Origin: Bacteroidota bacterium | GTDB taxonomy: Bacteria > Bacteroidota > Bacteroidia > NS11-12g > UBA9320 | Assembly: GCA_002746305.1 (NCBI GenBank) | Contig: NVWV01000008.1 | Location: 1 to 64,000 of the forward strand | Length of the DNA: 64,000 nt | Direction of reading: 5' to 3' | In this document: piece by piece, positions 26,787-35,467 of the stretch | How positions within the stretch are numbered: position 1 is the stretch's first letter | How the letters are laid out: the number at the start of each line of letters is the position of its first letter | The notes under the pieces: generated by a model | What the model was told of the DNA's origin: nothing | What the model saw: only the letters and a program-made list of their open reading frames with translations | The model's database searches: none | Program-made: the position numbers and the translations under genes

Positions 26787-28097
26787 CTATTTCATCAATT
26801 TCAAGTAAGACAAAATTTCATCGTACTGACCAGATTCATTTGCATATAAAGCGAAGTTCTTTGCGGTTGAGAACCACTCTTTGATACTACTTTTATGTTT
26901 CTTAGTTGCTTCCAAGAGGTCTTTGGTTATCAAAGGCTTTGGAACTCCTTCAGAAATAGCCTCTTCCAATTTCCCTTCAATGGCAATATCTATCACTGCC
27001 ATAATATCTGCACCAGAAAAATCTTTAGAAACCTTTGCTAATTTAGAAACATTTATGGCATCCTGAGGTTTTCCTTTTAACGCAATTCTATAAATATCCT
27101 CCCTACTTTCTACATCAGGTGGAGGAACAAAAAGTATTCTGTCAAACCTTCCAGGTCTTCTAAACGCTGTATCTAAGTGCCATGGAGTATTGGTTGCTCC
27201 AAGTACTAACACACCATCATTATTAGATTCTACTCCATCTAGCTCTTGTAGAAACTGATTTATCAAATGACGACCACTGCTCTGCTTCATGTCACTTCTG
27301 CTAGCTCCCAATGCATCAATTTCATCAAAAAACAATACGCATGGAGTATTTGCTCTCGCGAGTTCGAATAATTCATGCAAGTTCTTTTCACTATTCCCTA
27401 TATACATATCAAGGACGTCGTTCAGACTTACATTGATAAATTTAGCCTTAATCTGACCTGCAGTGGCCTTTGCAAGATAGGTTTTGCCACATCCAGGAGG
27501 GCCATAAAGTAAAATTCCTCCTCCTATTTTTTTCCCATATGCTTTGTAGATTTCCGGATTATTCAATGGTTGAATAATCTTTAGATCAATTTGCTTCTTC
27601 AGATCGTGCATTCCTCCTACATCCGCAAAATTTATATCTGGTCTTTCTAAAAAACTCGAATCCAACTCTTCGTCTTCCGAAAATGCAATTTCTTCTGCAT
27701 TTCGTACGGTTAGACTTGCATCTAAATCATCATCAGAATAATTCTCGTCTAACACCTTAACTCTCTTGTATACATCCACAGCTTCACCAAGATTACCTTC
27801 CTTAGCCAAAGCTTTGGCATGCAAAACCAAAATCGAGATATCGGTAGTATTTGGAGTCAAAAGTTCCTCCAAAATAACATTGCACAAGGAAAAATCACCT
27901 AGTTGAAATGCTACAGTTGCGAGTCCTTTCTTAGCGGTCCGGCTATTTGAAGTCTTTAGAACCTCCTTAAATTCAGTGCTAGCTTCATCCAATCTTCCCG
28001 ATTTTAAAAACGCATCCGCTAAGTGAAGTCTTAAAGGAATATTATCTGGAGAAAAGTTGAGAGCCTCTCTCAAACTATTTATTGATTCGTCTTCCAT
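26787..28097 (-). CDS. TPR-AAA+ ATPase (single VCP/Cdc48-like module)
   Basis: A 436-residue protein: N-terminal TPR-like helices (about 1-125), an acidic linker, then one classical AAA domain with Walker A GPPGCGKT (199-206), Walker B VLFFDE (254-259), a GATNTPWHLD sensor 1 segment and the RRPGRFDR arginine-finger box (313-320). It resembles the Cdc48/FtsH class of remodelling ATPases but has no protease domain. A membrane TPR protein gene follows directly, suggesting a membrane-associated remodelling complex (inference). The ATG at 28097 is chosen over a TTG at 28115, because that TTG lies inside a TAGATTTG promoter box. Confidence 0.88.
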   Translation of the reverse strand: MEDESINSLREALNFSPDNIPLRLHLADAFLKSGRLDEASTEFKEVLKTSNSRTAKKGLATVAFQLGDFSLCNVILEELLTPNTTDISILVLHAKALAKEGNLGEAVDVYKRVKVLDENYSDDDLDASLTVRNAEEIAFSEDEELDSSFLERPDINFADVGGMHDLKKQIDLKIIQPLNNPEIYKAYGKKIGGGILLYGPPGCGKTYLAKATAGQIKAKFINVSLNDVLDMYIGNSEKNLHELFELARANTPCVLFFDEIDALGASRSDMKQSSGRHLINQFLQELDGVESNNDGVLVLGATNTPWHLDTAFRRPGRFDRILFVPPPDVESREDIYRIALKGKPQDAINVSKLAKVSKDFSGADIMAVIDIAIEGKLEEAISEGVPKPLITKDLLEATKKHKSSIKEWFSTAKNFALYANESGQYDEILSYLKLMK

Positions 28098-28112
28098 AAA
28101 ATTGATGTCGTA

Positions 28113-28143
28113 CAAATCTATTCAAAAGCATAGGACACTACAA
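28113..28143 (-). promoter_or_regulatory. Promoter of the TPR-AAA+ operon (TTG, 20-base spacer, TAGATTTG)
   Basis: On the minus strand the TTG at 28141-28143 is followed after 20 bases by TAGATTTG (28113-28120). Both elements fit the Bacteroidota consensus. The ATG is 16 bases downstream of the box. Confidence 0.6.
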
Positions 28144-28182
28144 TATACTTGTGACTTGATTCACCAAATTCCCGATATAACC

Positions 28183-28190
28183 TAAATTTG
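28183..28190 (+). promoter_or_regulatory. -7 box TAAATTTG for the heme/copper protein gene
   Basis: Exact TAnnTTTG box ending 7 bases before the TTG start at 28197. Another TTG at 28188 lies inside the box and is unlikely to be translated. Confidence 0.5.
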
Positions 28191-28196
28191 CACGAT

Positions 28197-29552
28197 TTGA
28201 AGAAGTTTATCATCTTATCTTTTGCAGTATCTATCATACTATCTTGTGGTACTGAAACAGACCTCACTTTCTCCAAAGACATTGCTCCCATTATATACAA
28301 GAACTGTACCCCATGCCACAGAAGTGGAGGAGCAGCTCCTTTCTCATTAACTACATTCAATCAGGTAAATAGGAAAAAGAACACCATACTGGGGGTTACA
28401 CAAAGTGGGTTAATGCCACCTTGGCCAGCAGACATTAATTACACGCACTTTCTAGATGAAAAGTATCTTAGTGAAGGGGATAAACAAAAAATCAAAGACT
28501 GGATAAATGGAGGTGCACCGCAAGGAGACATTATTCATTTACCATCGCTTCCGCTTTTCAATAATTTCAGCAGAGTAGGAAACCCTGATACAACTGTGTG
28601 GTTTGACAGTATTTTGGTTACGGGCAATAGTCGCGACAAATTTTATATAGCTACACTTCCCATAGAACTTGATGAGAGAAAGTATGTACGTGCAATGGAA
28701 TTCCTACCAAACGAAAACAATCTCGTTCATCATATGAATGGCCGTTTACTGAACTATGAGGATGGTGCAAAAACATCTATTACACAAGGAAATCGATTAC
28801 TAAATCTGGAGCTACCAGAAACGGACTACATTCAACAATTCAATGCACTCCAACTTGCAAATGACAATGGAACCAGACCATCTCAAATCAACTCTGCGGT
28901 AAATTATCTACCTGGGGTAGAGGCTCAAATATACCCAAAGGGTATTGGAGGATTTACAATGAATAAAAAGTCTATTCTGACGGCAGATGACATTCATTTT
29001 GGCCCGATACCCCAAGACAAATGGGACCATAGCAGAGTAAATATTTTTTTCAGTAAGGAACCGCCTAAACGACCAATAAATGAAGTAATGCTAGGAACAA
29101 ATGGTGCAAGCAAGATTATACCACCTTTGGTAGTCCCTCCAAATAAGGTGACCCAACACACTTCTTTTTTAAAGATACCTGAAGACATTAGTATACTAAC
29201 CATCAATCCACATATGCACTTATTGGGAAAGAGTTTTAAAGCATATGCTATAAAACCCAATAAAGACACTATTCGGCTAATTAGCATTCCCAAATGGGAT
29301 TTCAGATGGCAGTACTTTTATACATTCCCAAAAATGCTAAAAGTGCCCGCCGGAAGTATCGTTTACATTGAAGCAGAATTTGACAACACAATTGAAAACC
29401 AAAACAATCCCAACAATCCACCCATTGAAGTTAGAGAAAGATTGAACAATGGAGGGGCAGGAATGAGGACCACAGATGAAATGCTCCAGTTCATTATCAC
29501 TTGGCTTCCATATCAAGAGGGAGATGAGAATGTGAGTTTAAAGGTTAAATAG
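28197..29552 (+). CDS. Lipoprotein with a cytochrome c motif fused to a copper type II monooxygenase-like domain
   Basis: A 451-residue exported protein with a lipobox ending at Cys17 (IILSC) when started at TTG 28197. Close to the N-terminus is a heme c site CTPCH (Cys37, Cys40, His41), within an IIYKNCTPCHR context typical of cytochrome domains. The C-terminal two-thirds carries motifs matching peptidylglycine/dopamine monooxygenases: HHM (178-180) for one copper, HMHLLGK (His339, His341) for the second, and TTDEML with Met429 as a possible thioether ligand. A copper-dependent hydroxylase receiving electrons through its own heme is a reasonable model. The substrate is unknown. It is divergent from the AAA+ operon. 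Confidence 0.8.
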   Translation: MKKFIILSFAVSIILSCGTETDLTFSKDIAPIIYKNCTPCHRSGGAAPFSLTTFNQVNRKKNTILGVTQSGLMPPWPADINYTHFLDEKYLSEGDKQKIKDWINGGAPQGDIIHLPSLPLFNNFSRVGNPDTTVWFDSILVTGNSRDKFYIATLPIELDERKYVRAMEFLPNENNLVHHMNGRLLNYEDGAKTSITQGNRLLNLELPETDYIQQFNALQLANDNGTRPSQINSAVNYLPGVEAQIYPKGIGGFTMNKKSILTADDIHFGPIPQDKWDHSRVNIFFSKEPPKRPINEVMLGTNGASKIIPPLVVPPNKVTQHTSFLKIPEDISILTINPHMHLLGKSFKAYAIKPNKDTIRLISIPKWDFRWQYFYTFPKMLKVPAGSIVYIEAEFDNTIENQNNPNNPPIEVRERLNNGGAGMRTTDEMLQFIITWLPYQEGDENVSLKVK

Positions 29553-29577
29553 GTATAATTCAAGCCTTCAAAACAAC

Positions 29578-29595
29578 TTATATCGTTAGATATAA
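29578..29595. terminator. Weak AT-rich hairpin between convergent genes
   Basis: A 7-base stem (TTATATC/GATATAA) with a 4-base loop in the 43 bases between the convergent stops. No clear T-tract, so termination is only suggested. Confidence 0.3.
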
Positions 29596-30147
29596 TCAAG
29601 GTTGGAAAAACAACCTTGGATTACTGTCCCCGAACTTTGTCAAATAACTGTTTAGACTTCTTATACTATCAATTCGTGGTCTCGAATATTGAATATTCCC
29701 CAAACTATCAATCCAAGAGTATCCGTACTTATTTAGGCTATACAAACCTTTAAATGTAGAAATCGTATCCACATCTACATAATCAAAAACCAAGAGATAC
29801 GATTCACTGACTGAACAATACCCAGTTGTCAAGCCATAATTTAACTTCAAATCACCCAAGTAGGATGTATCATAAAATGAGTAAATCATGGCATTTGCAT
29901 TCATATCAAAAGGAATTTTCAATTGGTGGTAACTTGAGAAATTATTTTTAAAAAATTCAGACTTTATAGTTCCATTGACTCCTACTTTATTACTGTACTT
30001 CACTGTAAAAGGTATAGAATCTGAGTAAACAATTACCATAGGTTCAGAAGCATAGCCAACACAAAACTCTTCCTCGCAGGAAGAAAAAATAAAAATCGCA
30101 GCCAAACACAGAGAGCTTAACACGGTATATAAAAATATCTTCTTCAT
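29596..30147 (-). CDS. Lipoprotein of unknown function (DUF6452-like)
   Basis: A 183-residue lipoprotein: basic hydrophobic N-terminus with a lipobox ending near Cys24 (FIFSSC), followed by an acidic stretch with another Cys. The body is predicted beta-rich, with repeated aromatic residues. It starts in a 4-base overlap with the gene upstream (a small outer-membrane-like protein), so the two are translationally coupled. The order and size resemble the DUF6452/DUF6048 pair found in many Bacteroidota, but I cannot confirm the assignment. Confidence 0.7.
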   Translation of the reverse strand: MKKIFLYTVLSSLCLAAIFIFSSCEEEFCVGYASEPMVIVYSDSIPFTVKYSNKVGVNGTIKSEFFKNNFSSYHQLKIPFDMNANAMIYSFYDTSYLGDLKLNYGLTTGYCSVSESYLLVFDYVDVDTISTFKGLYSLNKYGYSWIDSLGNIQYSRPRIDSIRSLNSYLTKFGDSNPRLFFQP

Positions 30148-30788
30148 TTTAGGATAAAAAAAGTAATTCCAACACCTAAACTAAATGGATGTTTTCGACC
30201 ATCAAGGGGCAAATAACTAGGCTTAAATTGAACACCTGATGATTCAGGTTTTAATCTTTCTATCCAAGCAGTTTTTGCTCTTCCAACTACCACTGGAATA
30301 AAAGTTAGGCTCACCCTATCAGAATAGATTAACTCCATTCCAAAATTAAGCTCCCAATAGCTAAATGAAATATTCTCATATGCTTCGGTATACGTATAAT
30401 CCTCAAACATATCTCCATTAAACTTTCGTCTAAGAATAATATCAGTATTACCCGTCATAAATCTTCCTCCAACAAATGAGCTGACTACCCATGGACTCCC
30501 TGCTTCCTTAAAAATAAACTCCTGAGGAGTGATTTTCACTCCAAGCCCTTGATATTCTCCCGTAACTGTACTTGTTTTATAGTTATTTACATCACCATTG
30601 AACTTACTTTTTCCATATAATAACTCCAGTTCAGCAAACCTAAATGGGGAATAAGTAAGTCTAAGATTTGAACTTGCAATTCGACTATCTAAGCCTACTC
30701 CTACCCTATGATGAAAGACGCTACTGTCTCTTTGTGCCAAACAGAAGTGACTTAAAAAGATAAATATGAATGCACCTAGCATCTTCAT
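30144..30788 (-). CDS. Small outer-membrane beta-barrel protein (DUF6048-like)
   Basis: A 214-residue protein with a cleavable signal peptide (ends FCLAQ, about residue 19) and alternating hydrophobic/polar strands characteristic of an 8- to 10-strand outer-membrane barrel. It ends in SLGVGITFFILK, typical of a terminal barrel strand. It is coupled by a 4-base overlap to the following lipoprotein gene. A TAAATTTG box ends 6 bases before the ATG. Function is unknown. A DUF6048 assignment is tentative. Confidence 0.72.
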   Translation of the reverse strand: MKMLGAFIFIFLSHFCLAQRDSSVFHHRVGVGLDSRIASSNLRLTYSPFRFAELELLYGKSKFNGDVNNYKTSTVTGEYQGLGVKITPQEFIFKEAGSPWVVSSFVGGRFMTGNTDIILRRKFNGDMFEDYTYTEAYENISFSYWELNFGMELIYSDRVSLTFIPVVVGRAKTAWIERLKPESSGVQFKPSYLPLDGRKHPFSLGVGITFFILK

Positions 30789-30793
30789 TCATC

Positions 30794-30801
30794 CAAATTT
30801 A
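30794..30801 (-). promoter_or_regulatory. -7 box TAAATTTG, 6 bases from the start codon
   Basis: Exact consensus on the minus strand. The distance to the ATG at 30788 predicts a transcript with almost no 5' leader. Confidence 0.5.
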
Positions 30802-30883
30802 TCAGATTTTATGTTACAATGAATAGTTAAAGAAAAAATAAGACCGTGTATTTACAATGTGAGCTTAAACCAGAATAGACATT

Positions 30884-31414
30884 TTAAAATAATCCCAACT
30901 GTCTATCTCTCTCAGGATTTTCTAAATCCAAGAGCTTCTTCTTGGCGGGCAATCCCCCTGCATACCCTACCAAACTTCCATCACTTCCAATGATTCGATG
31001 ACACGGAACAATTATAGAAATGGCATTTGCACCATTCGCCGTGGCAACAGCTCGAATCGCTTTCACATTACCAAGTCTTTTACTAAGGTTTAGATACGTT
31101 TCCGTATTCCCATATGGGATATTCATCAATTCACTCCACACTTGCTTTTGAAAATCAGTTCCTGCATACAATACAGGCAAATTAAATTGTTTCAACTCAC
31201 CTTTAAAATACATCTCAAGCTGTCTCACTGTTTCTTCCAAAACCTTTGAATTGCCTTTTGTAAATGATGCATTTAGTATTTTCTTAATTCTGTTATCAAC
31301 GGCATCTCTCATTTTGCGATATCGCCAATCACACAGGCACAATTGCTCATTATAAGTACCTAAAATCAACTCCCCATATGGAGAGTTGTAGTATGATATA
31401 AATATCTCACTCAA
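30884..31414 (-). CDS. ogt: Methylated-DNA--protein-cysteine S-methyltransferase (Ogt type)
   Basis: A 176-residue DNA repair protein that removes alkyl groups from O6-alkylguanine in a suicide reaction. The acceptor Cys138 lies in IIVPCHRI, preceded by the helix-turn-helix arginine segment (VKAIRAVATANGAN) and the YGNTETY motif that starts the DNA-binding domain. An N-terminal Ogt-like domain precedes it. Normal length for the family. The gene stands alone on this strand between the lipoprotein pair and the divergent VTC operon. I see no Ada-type regulator. Confidence 0.93.
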   Translation of the reverse strand: MSEIFISYYNSPYGELILGTYNEQLCLCDWRYRKMRDAVDNRIKKILNASFTKGNSKVLEETVRQLEMYFKGELKQFNLPVLYAGTDFQKQVWSELMNIPYGNTETYLNLSKRLGNVKAIRAVATANGANAISIIVPCHRIIGSDGSLVGYAGGLPAKKKLLDLENPERDRQLGLF

Positions 31415-31531
31415 TCGATAATTCTATTATCTATATAATTCATAGCAAGGTAAACTTTTATGCTAAACAAAGAAATCAATACGTTGTCTTATTGTTATTA
31501 AACCTAATCTAACTTTACATTCAATTAATAA

Positions 31532-31539
31532 TAGATTTG
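31532..31539 (+). promoter_or_regulatory. -7 box TAGATTTG for the VTC operon
   Basis: Exact consensus. A possible TTG start at 31537 lies inside the box, so translation more likely begins at the TTG at 31555. Confidence 0.5.
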
Positions 31540-31554
31540 CGTAGCTGCACTAAC

Positions 31555-32289
31555 TTGGAATTACAGGACTTAGAAATATTTGACCCAATCTCACTAGATG
31601 AAATGAAAGATGTTTCGTTAATGAAACGAACTGACACTAAATTTTTAGTGACTAGAAGCTCTATCTCTGACATCCTAATAAATGTTAAAACGGACTATAA
31701 AATATTGCAAATAGGTTCCAATAGATTGATGACCTATAACTCAGTATACTTTGATACTCCAGAATCACAATTCTACCACATGCACCATAACGGAATTTCT
31801 AACAGAACCAAAGTTAGAATCAGAAAATATGTAGAATCAGACCTAAGTTTTTTAGAGGTTAAGCAGAAGGATAGTAAAAACAATACGATCAAGAAAAGAA
31901 TAAAAGTAGAGAAGATTAGTAGCAAAATTGATGCTAATTCTTCTAAGTTTATAGCAGACATTACAGGTGAACATCTAAGCTTAAAGAAGTCTATTGAAAA
32001 CCAATTTTCTCGGTTTACTTTAATAAATAAACAACTAAAGGAACGAGTTACTTTTGACTTGAACCTATCCTACAATAACGTCCCCTTCAATGATGATTTA
32101 GTTATAATAGAGCTTAAGCAAGAAAAGTTAAACAGATTATCTCCGTTATTTACCACTTTAAAAACTAGAAGTATAAACCCATACAGCATAAGTAAATACT
32201 GCATAGGAATGGCTAGCACCAATTCAAACCTAAAGCAGAATCTCTTTAAATCTAAATTCCTTAAAATTGATAAATTAACAGCAAAATGA
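31555..32289 (+). CDS. VTC-domain (polyphosphate-polymerase-like) protein
   Basis: About 244 residues with the VTC fold (triphosphate tunnel): MKRTDTKFLVTR near the N-terminus supplies basic tunnel residues, and later strands carry RTKVRIRKY, FLEVKQKD and VIIELKQEK with the alternating acidic and basic residues that line the tunnel. VTC4 in yeast makes polyphosphate, but bacterial relatives are untested. The start is uncertain: TTG at 31555 is chosen since an earlier TTG lies in the promoter box, and the first ATG (31603) would remove a conserved segment. It overlaps the DUF4956 gene by 4 bases. Confidence 0.88.
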   Translation: MELQDLEIFDPISLDEMKDVSLMKRTDTKFLVTRSSISDILINVKTDYKILQIGSNRLMTYNSVYFDTPESQFYHMHHNGISNRTKVRIRKYVESDLSFLEVKQKDSKNNTIKKRIKVEKISSKIDANSSKFIADITGEHLSLKKSIENQFSRFTLINKQLKERVTFDLNLSYNNVPFNDDLVIIELKQEKLNRLSPLFTTLKTRSINPYSISKYCIGMASTNSNLKQNLFKSKFLKIDKLTAK

Positions 32290-32891
32290 CTGAATTCCTT
32301 AATATACCGTTGTTTGATAACGACTTCTATAAAATGACATTTCGTTTTATACTAAACTTCATTTTCTTAACATTAATTATTCGTTGGTTATACTACACCT
32401 CAGCAAAGCGAAAGGACTATGTTTTCACCTATTACATGATCGGTACAATAGTATTTTTTCTTTGTTTTACACTTAAAAAATATGAACTTGATATAGGAAT
32501 GGCATTGGGTCTATTTGCCATTTTCGGTATTATTAGGTACCGAACCAACCCAATACCTATCAAAGAGATGACTTATCTTTTTGTAATTATCGGGGTTTCT
32601 GTCATCAACTCTTTGGCAAACCAAAAAATGAGCTATGCCGAAATTTTGGGTGCCAATGCAACTGTTGTTATTGCCTTGTACGTAATAGAAAGACTTTGGG
32701 TTATTCGCAGTATCACCACAAAAAATATTCAATACGAGAAGATAGAAAATATTAAACCTGAAAATTTTGAAATTCTAAAAATGGATCTTGAAAAACGCAC
32801 TGGTCTGACCATTGAAGAGATTGAAATTGGAGACATTGATTTCTTAAAAGATTCTACCACAATTACCATAAAATACTACACCCAACAATGA
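32286..32891 (+). CDS. DUF4956 membrane protein
   Basis: A 201-residue protein with four or so membrane helices (about residues 15-35, 45-65, 70-85, 95-130) followed by a soluble C-terminal domain. The core motif GLFAIFGIIRYRTNPI is diagnostic of DUF4956. The family is regularly found next to VTC-domain genes, and the genes here overlap by 4 bases on both sides. A role as membrane partner of the VTC protein, for example in polyphosphate transport or in phosphate-linked polymer synthesis, is inferred from that context. Confidence 0.9.
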   Translation: MTEFLNIPLFDNDFYKMTFRFILNFIFLTLIIRWLYYTSAKRKDYVFTYYMIGTIVFFLCFTLKKYELDIGMALGLFAIFGIIRYRTNPIPIKEMTYLFVIIGVSVINSLANQKMSYAEILGANATVVIALYVIERLWVIRSITTKNIQYEKIENIKPENFEILKMDLEKRTGLTIEEIEIGDIDFLKDSTTITIKYYTQQ

Positions 32892-33613
32892 TTATTGAAT
32901 TAAAGAAACATACCCTATTGAGTATCTTTCTTGTTTTCACCATTTCAGGACTAGCTCAGAATGGCACCTATCATACTGTACGTGACTTTGAAACCTGGAC
33001 CTCTGCAACGTTTAACTACAAGGTAAATAAAAAAATAAAGCTTAGTCTCAATGAACAACTTAGGCTCAAAGACAACTCAAGTACTGTGGACGCTTATTTT
33101 ACTCAACTGAGTTTAAAGTATAACTTCACAAAAAAGCTGTCTCTTGGTATTGGGGCTAGATATATACGAGACAATGATGATAAAGGTAAAATACAAGGTT
33201 ATGAGAATCATCTTAGATGGCAAGCAGACCTAGAATACAAGCACAAAATCAGTCGGTTTACAATGAAATACCGAACAAGATATCAAAACAAGGATGAGCT
33301 GGGAATCACTACCGACTCAGCTAAAACCAATTTTAGATTAAAATTAGCTTCTACCTACAACATTAAAAACTGGAAATTTGACCCAACGGTATCAACTGAA
33401 ATTTTTAACGGATTATCAAATGATGAAGGGCTCAACAAGATTCGATTTACCTTAGGAACCAAATATAGAACAAAACATGTTGGTGATTTTGGACTATTCT
33501 ATCGAATGGAAAAAGGACTAATTGGTGATTCTCCGAAGACAACAAACATCATCGGTTTCAAATACGATTATACCTTCAAAAGGGAGAAAAAGGATAAAGA
33601 AAAAAGCATTTAA
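32888..33613 (+). CDS. DUF2490 outer-membrane protein
   Basis: A 241-residue exported protein with a signal peptide (ends SGLAQ, about residue 24) and repeated amphipathic strands matching DUF2490 (FETWTSATFNYKVNKKIKL; GLFYRMEKGLIG), probably a small beta-barrel in the outer membrane. It is the third gene of the VTC-DUF4956-DUF2490 operon, overlapping DUF4956 by 4 bases, so the three products span cytoplasm, inner membrane and outer membrane. Confidence 0.87.
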   Translation: MIIELKKHTLLSIFLVFTISGLAQNGTYHTVRDFETWTSATFNYKVNKKIKLSLNEQLRLKDNSSTVDAYFTQLSLKYNFTKKLSLGIGARYIRDNDDKGKIQGYENHLRWQADLEYKHKISRFTMKYRTRYQNKDELGITTDSAKTNFRLKLASTYNIKNWKFDPTVSTEIFNGLSNDEGLNKIRFTLGTKYRTKHVGDFGLFYRMEKGLIGDSPKTTNIIGFKYDYTFKREKKDKEKSI

Positions 33614-33689
33614 CTTGATGTAAAAACTCCTTGTTTAATGGCTTCATATTTTAACCTCAATAACTACTGCTATATAAAGGGCTTTCAAC

Positions 33690-33697
33690 TAAATTTG
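33690..33697 (+). promoter_or_regulatory. -7 box TAAATTTG for aspS, 6 bases from the start codon
   Basis: Exact TAnnTTTG consensus. The final G is 6 bases before the A of the aspS ATG, so the transcript is predicted to start at or within a few bases of the initiation codon. Confidence 0.55.
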
Positions 33698-33702
33698 CGG
33701 CG

Positions 33703-35439
33703 ATGCACAGAACACATACTTGCGGCGAATTACGCGTATCAAATATAGGCACTCAAGTAACCCTAAGCGGATGGGTACAACGAAGAACAGATTTCGGAGG
33801 ATTGACGTTCATTGATTTGAGAGACCGATATGGTATCACTCAACTTTCTTTTAATGAAGAATTTAACAAGGAGTTGAATGAAAGAGCTCGCTCTTTGGGA
33901 AGAGAGTTTGTAATTAAAGTGCATGGAGAAGTAATCGAAAGAAGCAGCAAAAACGATAAAATACCAACTGGGCATATTGAAATTCAAGTATCCGATTTTG
34001 AGATTCTCAATGCCGCTCTTACTCCACCTTTCACCATAGAAGATGATACTGATGGCGGTGAAGAGATTCGTTTAAAATATCGCTATCTGGATTTGAGGAG
34101 AAATCCAATCAAAGAAAAACTAGTCTTACGTAGTAAGTTAAGCAAAGCAGTTCGTGACTACCTAAACGATGCGGACTTTATAGAAGTAGAAACTCCAGTA
34201 TTGATAAAATCTACTCCTGAAGGTGCAAGAGATTTTGTTGTGCCTAGTAGGATGAATGAAGGTCAATACTATGCGTTGCCACAAAGCCCACAAACATTTA
34301 AGCAACTGCTCATGGTAAGTGGTTTGGACAAGTACTACCAAATTGTAAAATGTTTCAGAGATGAAGATTTCAGAGCGGATAGACAACCTGAATTCACACA
34401 AATAGACTGTGAAATGTCTTTTGTAGAACGTGATGATATAATCAACACATTCGAAGGAATGATTCGTTCTGTATTTAAGGATGTGAAAAACATAGACTTA
34501 GGAGACATCCCAGTAATACCGTACGATGAAGCTATGATACGCTTCGGAAGTGATAAGCCAGACATGCGTTTTGGGATGGAATTGGTAGATCTTGATGAAG
34601 TTGCAAAAGGAAATGGTTTTGGAGTTTTTGATAATGCAGAAAGCATTGTTGCCATCAACGTGACAGGTGGAAACAAATATACACGCAAGGAGTTAGATGC
34701 TTTTACGGATTGGGTGAAACGACCACAAATAGGTGCTCTTGGCCTCATTTACTGTAGAGTAAATGATGATGGAAGTTTCAAATCGTCAGTTGACAAATTC
34801 TTTGATCAAGACAAACTAAAGTTATGGGCTGAAAAATCAGATAGTAAGCCTGGAGATTTAATCTTTGTCCTTAGCGGAAAGGCTGAAAAAGTTCGGAAGC
34901 AAATGAATGAATTGAGACTGCACGTAGGAGAACTTCAGGGTCTCAGACCTAAAGATAAATTTAACGCTTGCTGGGTGGTTGATTTCCCATTGGTGGAGTA
35001 TGACGAAGGAAGTGACAGATGGCATGCAATGCACCATCCATTTACATCTCCTATTCCTGCGGATAGAGACAAGATGGAAAGTGATCCTGGTTCTGTAAAA
35101 GCAAATGCATACGACATGGCAATAAACGGCATGGAAGTAGGTGGCGGAAGTATCAGAATCCATGATAAGGAACTTCAAAAACGAATGTTTGATCTTCTGG
35201 GTTTCACTGAAGAAGAAGCTCAGGAACAATTTGGTTTCTTATTAAACGCCTTTGAATATGGTGCTCCTCCTCACGGTGGAATCGCCTTTGGACTGGATAG
35301 ACTTGCGGCTTTGCTTACAGGTACAGATTCTATAAGAGATGTCATTGCTTTCCCTAAAAACAATATGGGTAGAGACATTATGATTGACGCTCCTGCTCCA
35401 TTAAATGCAGACCAGAAGAAAGAGCTAGGGATAATCTAG
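33703..35439 (+). CDS. aspS: Aspartate--tRNA ligase
   Basis: A full-length 578-residue class II synthetase that charges tRNA-Asp. An N-terminal OB-fold anticodon-binding domain ([23 protein letters not shown]) precedes class II motif 1 (FIEVETPVL), motif 2 ([17 protein letters not shown]) and motif 3 (GIAFGLDRL). A bacterial-type GAD insertion lies between motifs 2 and 3. Bacterial AspRS of this size may be discriminating or act also on tRNA-Asn, which the sequence does not settle. It is flanked by its own promoter box and appears monocistronic. Confidence 0.97.
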   Translation: MHRTHTCGELRVSNIGTQVTLSGWVQRRTDFGGLTFIDLRDRYGITQLSFNEEFNKELNERARSLGREFVIKVHGEVIERSSKNDKIPTGHIEIQVSDFEILNAALTPPFTIEDDTDGGEEIRLKYRYLDLRRNPIKEKLVLRSKLSKAVRDYLNDADFIEVETPVLIKSTPEGARDFVVPSRMNEGQYYALPQSPQTFKQLLMVSGLDKYYQIVKCFRDEDFRADRQPEFTQIDCEMSFVERDDIINTFEGMIRSVFKDVKNIDLGDIPVIPYDEAMIRFGSDKPDMRFGMELVDLDEVAKGNGFGVFDNAESIVAINVTGGNKYTRKELDAFTDWVKRPQIGALGLIYCRVNDDGSFKSSVDKFFDQDKLKLWAEKSDSKPGDLIFVLSGKAEKVRKQMNELRLHVGELQGLRPKDKFNACWVVDFPLVEYDEGSDRWHAMHHPFTSPIPADRDKMESDPGSVKANAYDMAINGMEVGGGSIRIHDKELQKRMFDLLGFTEEEAQEQFGFLLNAFEYGAPPHGGIAFGLDRLAALLTGTDSIRDVIAFPKNNMGRDIMIDAPAPLNADQKKELGII

Positions 35440-35467
35440 AGTTATCTACTAGTAACTAATAAGTTCG

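Noticed and set aside
29597..29618. Inverted repeat CAAGGTTG/CAACCTTG as a terminator
   Set aside because: It lies inside the last codons of the minus-strand lipoprotein gene and has no T-tract after the stem on either strand.
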